In this document: positions 43,839-56,500 of the stretch, piece after piece
Position numbering within the stretch: the first letter of the stretch is position 1
Layout of the letters: each line of letters begins with the position of its first letter
Assembly: GCF_963675165.1 (NCBI RefSeq)
Contig: NC_087390.1
Span: forward strand, 2,866,001 to 2,930,000
Direction of reading: 5' to 3'
Source of the DNA: Halichondria panicea
Lineage: Eukaryota; Porifera; Demospongiae; Suberitida; Halichondriidae
Length of the DNA stretch: 64,000 nucleotides
Position numbers and translations under genes: made by a program
Notes under the pieces: model-generated
Database searches by the model: none
The model's input: the letters and a program-made list of their open reading frames with translations, nothing else
What the model was told of the DNA's origin: nothing

Positions 43839-44241
43839 AACACTCTGGGAAACTATTTGAGAGGTAAAAAAGTCCAAATGCGCCTGGTGCTCGACTGACT
43901 GTCTTTAACGGTAGCTACTTGGAATTGGATTCGCGATCACTAATCATTGTATCCACCCAAATTTAGGAATAACGTCATCTGAAATTGTCTAAACATAGAA
44001 TTCTTTCAACTCGTTCAATAAGATAAAAACGGTTATTATTTCCTGCTGCCATCTACACATTAGATTGTTGAAGTGTAGCATGGTAGATCTAGAATCTATG
44101 GATTATATATTATATTGAGAGTTAGACAAGAACATCAAAATGTAATACAAAGCCTGGGGACGAGGTTAATACAAATTGCATTGAAGCAGCCTGCCAATGC
44201 CAACAAATAAGTCAACAAATAATTATGCTACTAATTATAGT
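43839..44241 (-). other. Intergenic between two minus-strand genes
   Basis: About 400 bp of AT-rich sequence. It probably carries the promoter of the 692-aa gene and the 3' end of the BEN-like gene. No coding sequence seen. Confidence 0.4.
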
Positions 44242-46028
44242 TCAGTTTAATAGTTTTTCTTTCTTAAGCTTATGCTTGAGCTGTCTGTTGGCCGTATCGA
44301 TCGCTCTAATACATTCTCTCCACGCATTGATCTTGGGTTTCCCCGGTTCGAAAGGCCAATACCGAAAAACGTTTTCTTTAATAACATCAATCCAATCAGG
44401 ATCCAATTTCTTCTTTCTTTTAGTACCTGATACATTAGACACCCTTCTTTCCTCCTCACTGAAAATACGTCGATTCAAATTGGCAGCAAAATTTGGGCGA
44501 GATTTTGCATTACTTGCGATTTCAATCAATACTGAGGAAAGTTCACCATCCTGCAACTTCTTACGGAACTGTTCCCAATCCATCAAGAGTATTGGAGTGG
44601 ATACTTGAGGTATGATTTTGTCAGGTGGAGGGTTGTCGTAACGGCCACAATGTGTACAAGGTTGAGAGGGGAAACTGTCCTGTTCAGTATGAGGGGGTTG
44701 TTTCATCGGCTGCATTAAATTGGTAGAACCACCATTCAGAAGGAGGATAGCTTGAGCTTGATTTAGTGGAACTAGCTGTCCAGCTTGATTGAGTTGTGTC
44801 AAATCAACAGTCAACGGATCTATGTCTTTGATTCCTTTTAACATCTGTGCAAGCTCTTCACTGACCTCTGTTTTGTCTCCAATAGATACGCTCAAGTTGT
44901 TGTGTGGTTCACTATCTAGTTTAAGACTCAGGTGCTGATTTCCTGCTTTGAATGCCTGGGTAAATACACCGCTATCAAGGTTTCCAAGAGTAGATTTTGC
45001 TTTGTTGTCTTGAGCTTGAAGCGAGTCATGGCTCAGTAGTTCAAGTTGACTGAGTACCTGCAGGTTCGGAAAGTAATAAGTAAGTATACAGTCAAGCTAT
45101 TAACACTACCTTGTGAGTGGAAGGTGTGGAGTAAGAAGCCTCGACAGGAGTAGTCCAATTTCCAGTCTCTAAGTTATGGCTACTTGCTGTGCTAGGCCTT
45201 TCAGTTGTCTCTTGATACGAGGTAGCAGCAATAGCAGGCATTTCTTCTTGGGCGGTTTTCCTCATACACCATTCGTAAGTTGCAGGGCCGAAATCGTCGA
45301 GGAATGGCTTGGGGTCTGGGGCTTGTTGCAGTTGTAGTGGCCAATCAAATCTTCGAGCTGGAGAGCCATATGATTCGCTAGTGCTCATCCAACTTGAAGA
45401 TGAAGAGGTACGGGCAATCACCATCTGTGAGTCTGCGTACTCGTTGGGAGTGTTTGGGCTAGCAATACTCGCAGGTGGGTACGAATACTGGGATAATGGA
45501 GGCCTGCATGTGTGAGAGTGAACAATTTAGGAGCTATTATACCTACATGTACATGTACCTACATGTACATGTACCTTGTATAACCATTATGGAAAAGCAG
45601 ACTGCTCTCATTTCTTGACGTTTCTGGGTAGACATTACGTGAAGTTTCTGTGCTGCTAATTCCAGGTCTGTGCATGTGGGTATGGTAATAATTATGTTAT
45701 TTCATGTTGATTAGTTTCCACATCCACGAAAAGGCTTTATATTTTCCAAAAAGTAAAGCACGAGAGGTCCAACACTGCCCATTGTATCAGAATATTTCCT
45801 GATTATCGACATAATTATACATAAGCCCATCCATAGACTGACTAATAAGCATGCAACGAAATTATAGTTCATTAAAGACTACAATTGTACATGTGCTAAG
45901 TATCTCCATATCGAGTACTTAATTGGATTTGTTTCCACGGGATAAAACGATCATACTGTTTTACCTGTAGTAATCTTGTTGCTGCTGTAGGCTCCATCCT
46001 CCAGCCTGACTTTCGCTGGGCTGACAAA
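44242..46028 (-). CDS. Probable BEN-domain protein, 5' end not resolved
   Basis: Four exons are supported: 45965-46028, 45575-45667, 45110-45503 and 44242-45057. They give about 455 residues to the stop at 44242-44244; the first exon lies further right and I cannot place it. The N-terminal and middle parts are S/T/Q-rich with SYGSPARRFDWPLQ. A short Cys/His-containing stretch (CTHCGRYDNPPPDK) precedes the C-terminal block. That block reads FAANLNRRIFSEEERRVSNV, then a basic KRKKKLDPDWIDVIKENVF, then WRECIRAIDTANRQLKHKL. The order of an acid/aromatic FSEEE, an SNVSG turn, LDPxxxxxIKExVF and a last helix is what I expect of a BEN domain, a DNA/protein-binding module of chromatin factors. A nuclear regulatory role is inferred. 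Its upstream region is shared divergently with the kinase gene. Confidence 0.55.
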
Positions 46029-47540
46029 CTGGAGAGCCGGGGTAGAAAATAATAGTCAGTGAATAATAGTCAGAGCACACTTGTAAACGATCCCCCCAGA
46101 TGTTACAGCAATTAGCCTAATCACTACACAGGCTCTAGGAACAACCTTTCAATGGTGGTGTACTAACACGATAATAATTATAGCAATATTCTAAAGAGTC
46201 AACAGGGCTGTATCAGGATTTTAGATCAGGGGGGGCGAATTGAGCAAATGAAAAAAGGGGGGGGGCGAAGTCATCAGAATTATAGCAGTACAAATGCCTA
46301 TTAATGAATCTGCCAGATCCTAGGGGGGTCGAAACTGTGCCCAGGGGGGGGGGCAAAATACCCCCCGCCCCCCCCCTCAGTGCAGCCCTGGTCAATAGTC
46401 CCTCTGGACTCACTTAGGTTTATAGTTATAGTTAGTTAGGTTTATAGGGCTAGAGTTTACAGTTTATTACGAAAGGGACTGTTTTAATAATAGCTGTTGT
46501 GGATGCTCTGGTGGGGGGGGGGGGCAATGGCGGATCCAGGGGAGTTTCAGTGATTTCAAATGAAACTCCCTTTGGCTAAGAGATCTGATCAACCAACTAA
46601 CCGTAATTGATCCACTTCTGAGTGGCGCATCTCAGATCTTTTAGAACCCCAAGAGTTACGTTTAGCCCAGCTGGCGCTTATGTTCTACACAGCTAGTATA
46701 GTATAGACATTTTACAGAATATGGGCGTGGTCTAGCTCAGTTCCACTTGCTAGTGTACCGTTGTTCAGTAGTACAGTATGATGAAGTCAAGATGCAGGGG
46801 GTGATGTCTCAAACAAGCCTTTTTATAAGCGCCAGAAAAAAATAATGGATTCAAGGCAAGTCAAAGTTTGCAATGACACACCTGTGCGTGCACACGCGAT
46901 TTTTTTTTCAATGAGCGAGCGCGCTTTGCGCTCACACTATTATTTGAAACCCCTTTTCCTTGATCCGCCTCACTGCATGGGGGGGGGGGTTAATTTACAG
47001 CGCAGGTTCATCTACGACGTGCTGATAGATCAACAGTATGGTACAGATACAACACTGTATAGGCCTACCTTCATCTGGCAGATCAAGATTGCTTCCTTTA
47101 TAACTGTCCATGCTTTCTCATTCACACGTTACCGTAGCTTACAACAGATCTGTTTCTTCTGTCTGCGCGCCTCTTCACAGTGTTGTGTGCTGAGCTAGTT
47201 GTCAGTTTAAGCTAGTTAGGGCATTATCTTAGCTTAGCTTTGTTTATATAGCTCAGTGTTGCGTTTAACCGAACGCACACGTACACACGCACGCAGCAAA
47301 CTCAGTTTGTAATGAACGTCAGTACTGTATAATTATTGTTCCAGAAAACTAGTCAGGAGGAGGGGTGTGTCCTACTGTAATCATTAGCCTAAGCTTCCGC
47401 TTTTGAAGGAAATTGTCTTCATGATGTGCGTTTCTTTACACGTACACAGGCACCATAAATTACAGCCAACAAATAGATCCTACATCTCTTGTAGTACGGT
47501 ACTTGAGCTCAGAAAGTTTATAGAGTTCTCAAGTTTAGAC
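46029..47540. other. Divergent promoter region with an inserted repeat
   Basis: This 1.5-kb stretch lies between the BEN-like gene (-) and the kinase gene (+), so it should hold both promoters and the BEN gene's first exon. It contains G-rich runs (46230-46380 and 46510-46525) and the repeat at 46525-46980. I see no protein-coding exon that I can defend. Confidence 0.45.
46525..46980. repeat. Dispersed-repeat-like block with inverted GGCGGATC ends
   Basis: The left end reads CAATGGCGGATCCAGGGG and the right end CCCCTTTTCCTTGATCCGCC, an imperfect inverted pair. Both sides abut long G runs. It looks like a non-autonomous DNA element, but neither a target duplication nor a second copy in the window was found. 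Confidence 0.45.
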
Positions 47541-50500
47541 ATGCCTATCGAAGACGTTGAAAAGATAGTTCGCAAGGAGCCCATCGAGAACTACTACGAT
47601 GTTGGAAATGAGCTTGGAAGGTGAGAGCAGTGCAAGTGCATTTTGTCGTGTCTAGTTGTGCTGCAGGTCTAGCTCTGCACAACTATAGCTTGTACTTATG
47701 CAAACATTACAAGCTTTAGTATTCACATGTGTGGTGTGAATTTGCTAATTATATATTATCGTAAATTTGTAAACATTGTGCAGAGGAAAGTTTGCCATCG
47801 TGAAGAGATGCACCGAGAAATCAAGTGGTACCCAATTTGCTGCTAAAGTACTAAAGAAACGTCGGCGTGGTAGATCCGTCCGAGAAGATATTCTTGTTGA
47901 GATTGACATAATGAGACAGGCCAATGGTAATGGCAAGCGTCCCAGAATTATCAAGCTGTATGAGGTTTTCGAGAGCTCCCATGAATTTCACATCATTCTT
48001 GAACTGTAAGTATTCTTTGTGGGTATCCAGAATGTAGCTGTGGTAGCTGTGGGCTCCTTTGGGCAAACCACATTTCCTCAACTTAGTTGCTTGTCTGCAT
48101 ACACATCTTCATTGTGTTCAAACATAGTCAATTCCCCTTTACAGAGAAAGCTTAGGTTGCATTGTATTATCGTGTTAGTACCACCATATAAAGTTATTTC
48201 AAAGAGATTGCGGTTGTTCTTAGAGCCTGTGGAGTGATTAGGCCAACACACAGAGTGTTCCAAGTTAGCTTGCTAGGCTGTAACTTGTTTGCCCTGAGGG
48301 ATTAGTTTGCAAGAGTGTGTGTGGTTTTCCAGCCAAATAGCTGAGTGAATTTGGCTCTGTCTAGTTTATGTAGGAATTGTTTTACAAAGCCATCCCACAG
48401 TTTTCAGCATCACACAATGAACCTGCAACAGTCTTGTAATAGCAAGATGTGTGTTACAGTATAGTTATAACACTGTTCTGAGCACATGCAGCTTATGATG
48501 TGCCCCACTAGCTGTTGAAGCCAGCAATACTTGTAAGGTTGTAGTCTTAACACATCAAAGGGATCACCACCCACTTCAAAGGGAAAGGCTCAGCTGCTCC
48601 CTCTCACAGGCTAGCTAACATGTCACTTATTTTTAGTGGACTAAAAACTGCTCAAGTTAAACGCATGATATTCTTACTATAAGCATGTCTGTGTCGTGTA
48701 TATTTGGCTCTGTTCTTTCTACTCGAATTCTTGGGATACCTAGTCGAATTACTCGATGATTCCTTTAAAGACATTGTTTGCTACATTCAATCACTCCACC
48801 CACATCGAATATCTCGCAGCTAGCATGCCTTCAGTTGTCATAGCTACCTCCTCTGGGCCTTTAAGACACGCTAAAGTTATGTATACGCTCTCAAAAGAGA
48901 GATGGCATTTCAGTGATTTATTGTCAAGGGCTGTGCCTTGTTTTGTGTGGTTGCTTAGATATATTGCATTCTTTTCAAAGTGTGGCCAGATAGATGAATG
49001 TCTCCACTGCTAACTTTTTCTATGTCAACAAACAAGTATTATAGAGGAGAAAACTTCAATTAGATGATATAATAATTATATATACGTAATAATTATACTC
49101 CTATAGCTAAGATCTCTTGTACTTAGATCTGAAGTGTGTACAGCATGCATCAAACTTTCCAGATATGTTATATTACTTAATTGTCACATGCATTGTCTTG
49201 TTCAATGAACTATTGTAGTTGCTTGATATTGTCTATATAGCTAGACTGGTTGCTAACCAGCGGGCCTTATTCGATCACCCTAATCCCGTTAGCATGGCCG
49301 CTAGTCACATGTTTTTGTAGTGGATGATGGCTTTGACTCAACATGCACCCATAAGTGGCTACTGTTACCAAAGCTTTTAGCCATTGTTCACATGTATAGT
49401 AGAAGTTGTTTCATATTGCATATACTGATCAGGGGAAAAATACACCAGCACTATCTTTTTCTCTCTGCACATACCTTAAGTTTTTGCTTTTACTTGTAAG
49501 TTACCTGTAACTAGCCAATGTTCATCCAATAGTCCACCTGTGAGTGTTCTAATTAACCACTACCTTCACAAGTTGCTTTGGGTTACCATACAGCCACTAG
49601 ACACTACATAGTGTGTCTCCAGGGTGTGTGATTTGATTGTATATACTCCTACCTTCATTAGTGGCCTATTTGTTCTCAGATTAGTAGATATTGGAAGTAT
49701 AAAATTATTAGGAGCTATAGCATGATAATAAATACTTGTAGTAGGGGCCTTTTTTATAGCCATGATGATATTACGTAGCTTGAGTATTTGATTAACGGAT
49801 GTCTGCTGAAAAAGAAATTATGCATATCTATGCTGTATGTACCCTATTCAGTAGTATTTGTAACAGACAAAATGCAACCATTTATGATCAGTAGAGCAGT
49901 AAGAAAGGGAAATGAGTAATAAGATTACCTCTACCCTCCCACCCTCACAACCTCCCCCCCACACACGCACACATTCACAGGGCTACTGGTGGAGAGTTGT
50001 TTCGAGTGATAGCCATCGAGCCATTGGTGGAAGAGAAAGCGAGAGAGGTGGTGTTTCAAATCCTGGAGGGAGTGGAACATCTCCACACACTCAACATTGT
50101 GCATCTGGACTTGAAGGTATGTAGTTTCTCACACCTGGTCACTTTGATGTTGTATTGTCAGCAGACATTGTCCCATTGTAAGCGTATTCATTGGTGTTAA
50201 TGTGTCATAGTGACAAGTCTGGCACTGTGCATGGAATGTGTGGAGTGTTTATGGAATGTATATAATGATCATTGTTGACTTCACTGGTCTGTCCCATAAA
50301 ATAATAAGAAGTATAAGAGATCGTTTCCTTTCATTTCTTTCCTTCCTTAAATGCACCTGTGAAGTCACATCTTAGATCATATATAGCCCACGCATTGCTC
50401 ATGCAGGCAGTGAGTTGCTTTGATCCCCCCCCCCCATGTGTGTGTTGTTTGTGTGTCAGTGTGTGCATAGGGGAGGGGAGTTAGTGTTGTGTAAGAGGAT

Positions 50501-53500
50501 ATACATTTTTGTTTGCTAATTAAGTGGCCTAATTAACCTGCTGATTTGGGTGATTTAATTAGCTCATGATTTGATTACAGACCAATTTTAGTCACTGTTG
50601 TGACCTTAATTTATCCAAATGTGATTTGATTCTCAAGAAGCTCAGCAAACCTCTCAAATGATTGTCAGATTGATCATTCCCCCAATGAACATGTTATAAA
50701 TATATATACCCAAGCAATATAATTATTATACCCACTGCAGATGAACTTCAACATTATTATAATAATTATAGTCCCTGAAATTCAATACAACGTATTTGAG
50801 GGTCCAGTGTTGACGTATAATTATACTGATTCATTTCTGTGGCTGTATGAATAATTATGAGCTCTCAAAACCATCTGAGAAATGTTTGCTATTCTCTCTG
50901 AATGGACAACACAATTACTCAGTAATGTATCCCCAACGACCCCAAGGATCAAATTCACTAATTCCGTGCCTGAAGTAATTTGTCACACACGTCACGCACG
51001 CACAGTGATACCTTAACTTCTCTGCAAGAGAGAATCTAGGTCTTCTTTAATTTTACTGTCAGCTGTATGATTTGAGGATCTATATAACTTGTGCCTAGAG
51101 CATCCGATTCCTATAAGAAAGCTTTCATTCTGTAGCTCTTAAGGAACTAGTTCGTTACAGGCAGAGAATCCTAGATTGTTTTGTAGAGAGCTATAGACGT
51201 ATTGTTTTTTTTTTATTGCATATAGCTACAAGCCCTATATAATCAAGTATACATATAGCCATAGAGATTTGATCTCACCATATACAGTAGTTCCCCAGCA
51301 TTCCCCAGTATTTCCAGGCTGTATCAATGCTCTGATGGTTTTGCTCTGGTATGGCAGTTTTTGGCAGTGGCAGCAGCTGCTATTATTCGAGTAATTGCTG
51401 AGCATTGGCAACTAGCAACCTACAAGGTTCCGGCCAAGATGCTTAGCTTGTGAGCTGTGCTGCTCAAAGGGTTCTTTAATTACAAAGTTATGATGTAAGA
51501 GCGGCGAATTCCAATACTTGGAACTTGGACCAACATTATTCTAGGATGCGTACATTTTTCACACTATCATAAAAAATATTTTGGCGCATGCACACAAACT
51601 TTTCTGCACCTATTTTAGTTTCCTTGTTTGTATACGCACACATATTGTATAAAACTGTCTTCTTCTCACACACACACAGCCCGAGAATATCCTGCTGTAC
51701 CGTAAAGGATCTCTGGACATTAAGATTGCCGACTTTGGCCTTTCTGTGCAAGTGAAGGAGGGACAAGAAATGAAGAACCTCGTGGGAACAGCCGAATATG
51801 TCTGTAAGTCTAACTAAATCTCAAAAGGGGAGGTGGGGCGTTAGAAGATCAAAGCATTTCATACATGTCCTGACTACATCAAAGATGTATAGAGCATAAA
51901 TTCTACTTTTTAAAATTAAAAAAGATTTCCACTAGTGTGTTTATGCACTAATGTGGTATCATGGATCGGTCTAATGGTCCACAAAAATGCCTTGATCTTT
52001 TCACCAAATCAGAGAAGCATACAGCCCAGACATTAGTTTCTCATGCAATACAACGGTAGTTAAGTGTGTGTGCTTGGAGTCTAGCTAGGAATGTGCAGCA
52101 CATGTGCTTTAATCCGTGTGAAATGAAAGGATGTACGTAGTGAGGTTTGATCTAACTTCCATTTTGCAAGTGTTGGCTTCTCCTAGCTTCTGTCTTGCTT
52201 GTGTTGTCTGAGTTTGTGGGTTTCAATCCTCGTGTCTTAGTTGGTTTCTACCGGCGATGGTAGTGACTGCTCGGGTATCAACAGTTTACATTTCTGGACT
52301 GCTTGAGATGCCTTTACTAACGGGATCCTTTCATGTGTTGTTTTAAGTACTAGCCGCAGCTCTGTGCAAAAAATACCAAATTATGTCGTGAATAGTATTG
52401 TAGGACTAGAGTTTATGTTTCTAATGCTGTAATTGTAATAGAGTTGATATTTTATGCATAACTGTACGTAACACTAAACACATTGATTATGTAGGAATGT
52501 GACTTAAGTTAATTAATATGCTGACTAAAAATTGCCGTGATTCTATTATTTATTCGCACATTTCGTTCACCCCCACAGAAGCCTTTCTCCATAGGCTTGT
52601 ATATCGAGTAATCTAACAGCTTCTGATCACTCAAAGTGCTCAAATGTTCCTTTTTAGGGCGTGATTGGTCTCGATCAGAACGGTAGTTTATTAGACCTTT
52701 ATTGGGCCAAGTGTGCATGGAATGTAATATCACCGACGTAGCTCTTAGCATGTACAACGTTATTCTTTAATAGTAGACTTACTCTCTTTGCCACTAACTA
52801 TATGGACCTATACATTCTTCCGGAATCTAATTCTTGGCCTTCTCACGCGATATCCAACAGTTGTGTAGTACGTGAGCACAATATTGTCTCCAGTTCTCAT
52901 GGCTAGCTGATTGTTTGTTGATGAAGGAGCTCTTGTACTTTGGAATGTCTGTAGTCTTGGTGATCAGACCTGTTAGCTGTGTTGATCTGGACGGCAAGTA
53001 CCTGTTGTTCTCATGTTCTAGACATGTCCACCTACAAGTGTGTGTGTCCACATGTTGACTAATTTTGTTTAATGTTGCATGTTATCATACAATTGCACTA
53101 CTGAACCCAAAATGTTTGTTGAGTGAAGATGTGAGTTATGTCTGGTTTCAATATCAGAGGGCTCCTGTTCTGATTACAGTGTCTTTGAGCTATACAATAT
53201 CGTGTACTGCAAAGTATGCAAGACTGCATGCATGGCTTAGCATTACACGTACCTTTTATCAGGTTACCATTCTCACATGTTATATGCACACCTCTGGGTC
53301 ATTAAGTAATACTACCACATATCATTGACATTAATGTGTTTGTACGTGCAGCTCCGGAGATCTTGAACTTTGAGCCCCTGAGCACGTTCAGTGACATATG
53401 GTAAGTACGCATGCATGCATGTATGCACACTCACTGTACTTTTAGTAATACTCCAGCAAAAACTATACAGCCTAATTTGCTGCAACTTCATTCCCTATAG

Positions 53501-56500
53501 ACTTCACTCTAAGTAGTGGAGTCTGTTGAAGCAAGCCACGTATATATATAGAAGTTAATTGTGTGTTTCCCTGTTAGTCTTATTAGTAGTGCATGACATA
53601 ACGTTATGTTTCTGTATTACCTTAAGAGTTCGGTGGCCATCTGTTGACTGTGTGTGTTGTATGATCAACACCCAGTGCCTCAGGGCCAAACACTGCACTT
53701 GGGGGGATCGTGAGTGGGGTCCATTTTAGGAGATTGATGAAAACAAAACACAGGCTTTATTTATTTATTGTGTATCCTAATGGAAGGCACATGACTCTGC
53801 ATATTGAGATGGGTGTGTGTGTGTATGCTGGGTGTAGTGTTTTCATTTATTGTTTTTATTCTTGCAGGAGTATTGGAGCTCTGACCTATGCACTGTGAGT
53901 GGCTGTTGTGTTGTGCTTTATGTTATAATACTGCATCCTGTACGGTTTGTGCTCGTGCAGTTTGCATATAGAGAGAGCATGCGTTTCTGTAACAACTATT
54001 GGATGCCCTAAACTAGCCCATAAATTATTGCAAAATGCTTATAATTTAGTGATTAAATAGCACACGTACCTCACCCTATGTAAACTGTTTAAAAATGTCA
54101 TGCTCCATATGTAAGTATAGCTAAAGAGTTCTCCCATGATACCACAAGTAACCCCATTCCCTCTTACAGGATGACTGGCTACTCCCCGTTCCAAGGCGAG
54201 ACTCACCAGGAGACGTTCCTCAACGTGTCCATGGCTGACTATGACTTTGATGATGAGTTGTTTGAGCAAGTCTCTAATGAAGCGAAGGATTTTATTGAGA
54301 AACTGCTGATACTGCGTCCAAAGTAAGTCGATTACCATGCACACATATATATATATGCATGCTATCAGTAAGGCAACTCGACAATAAATAAGTCATGCAA
54401 CTCTAGCTAGTGTGTGGGTGAGCACAAAAAGGAATCAGTGTCAGTAATATTATTTATTTGCAGTTTTAAATTAGACAGGTGGCCTTGGCAAAATATTAGT
54501 GATCTCTGATACCACACAAGGACTTATTCCGCCCACTATTATTGTGTGCAACCACCCACTCACTCAAGCACCGTTCTCTCTTACTGGGTTACGACGACCA
54601 TATATAGTCATTACCCACCTCTGCATATCTTTATCTATAAATACCTTGATATTTGATTACTTAAAAGGCTCATAGTATTGTCCATTATGGCCAATATATC
54701 GGATTACAGCTAAGCATGTGGCCGTAATTGTATGTTGCATTAAACCTAAATGCTATATACATCACTATACCAACAAGTTTGTATTTAGTCAGACAGTGCA
54801 TGGGCTTTGTGTGTGGTATGTGTTGTGTATATATGGTGGCATAAACAATGCTGGCTCCAATCGGCTGAGGCATCTCATTTGGCCCATTGAATTACACTCC
54901 AGTCTAGGGATTACTTGAATGCATTGTGGTCATAAATGGTCATGCTCTGATGATTTGTGGGTGTTGTGAGAAATCCCATAGGCTTCAGGAGACTGCCAGT
55001 TTATTATGTCTGGCTGATTGTATACCTGCTAATTACTGCTTCAATTGCTTCCCTTTTCATTCTGTAACATAAAGACTGTTGATTCACACTCCCTCTCCCC
55101 CCCCCCCCCCCCACACACACACGCAGAAAGAGACTCACAGCTGCTAAGTGTCTACAGCACCCCTGGATGAAGGCTCGTAGTGCCAACCTGAACAGTTCAA
55201 CCTCGTCCCTCGATTCAGCCGTGTGTATCGACTCCACCTCATCCATGGAACCATCTCCTTCCAGCTCCACCTCCTCCTCATTTGAACCCGCTCCCTCTAC
55301 TCCCACGACAACCTCGGCACCGATCATGTCCAAACCAGAGGATGTCAAAAAGCTCAGCCAAAGCCTCACAACATCTTTAGTCACCGAGAGACACGTAGCT
55401 GACTCAAAGCCAAAGAACAAAGACACTCAAAGTGCTCCAAAAGAGATAGAAAGCTCGTCAAAGAAAGATGTACAATCACCTGAAACTTCCATTCCTGAAC
55501 TACAATCTACCAAAGGAGATGGTGTGCAAGCTCCGCCCATTTCTCCCCCGTTGAGTACAGGGTCTAGCACTAGCACCCTCCGAGGTGGTGATTCTTTCGA
55601 GAGTATTCCAACACTCAAAGAAGACACGGGAAAATCGAAAACAAAAGTGGATCTGACGGACAGTGGCGCAGAAAAAGAGGTGTCACCGAAATCTAAAAAC
55701 GCTGATAGTACTGATAGCACATCTACAAGTTACAAGTACAGTTCGAGATTCACTAGGGATTCAAACGCTTCAGAGTCCAAAGTATTAAGGAAATCGACAT
55801 CTCCGAGCTCGTCTTTTGATAAGAAGTACAGGTCCTCCAGGAGCACCTCTGAGGAAAAAGAGACTACTCTGTCTGATGCCAGCAAGCCTAAGCTCGAATC
55901 CAAAGACACTGAAAAATCAACTAGTGAGAGTAAGTACACACCGCCTGCAGAGAAAGAGTCAACAGCAAAGGCATATCGATACACGCCTAAATATACCCCT
56001 AGAGAGAGTGGGTCCAGGTCTCCTAGAGAGGACTGCATCTCACCAACTAAAGCGGAGCAGAGGCCTAGCTCAAGAAACTCACCACTCGAGATACGCAGTG
56101 AAGAGCCTTACAAGAGGAGGATTGGATCCAGAACCAGCTCACTCGAGAACACTCAAGAAGATTCCACCGGCTATAGGTCGCGAAGATTTGCAGCTAACAG
56201 TGCAAATAGTTCTACGGAGGACACTAAGTCGAGTTCAGTAGTGGAGAAACAATTGCCAACGTCTAAAGTGACCATTACCGATGTCACTAGCAAGACTGCT
56301 TCAACGGAATGCACTACCAGTGAGTTAGGTGCATGGGGTGTGTGTAGTTGAATTGTACAACATTATGTACATACATGCGTACCTTTATTGTATTCCAATA
56401 CATTTTTTAGCAATACTCTTGCACATATTCTGCATATGTATTTTATTATTGACATGTTTTCTTTCCTTCAGGTCCTCCACTGTCCACTATGTTGAGCAAG

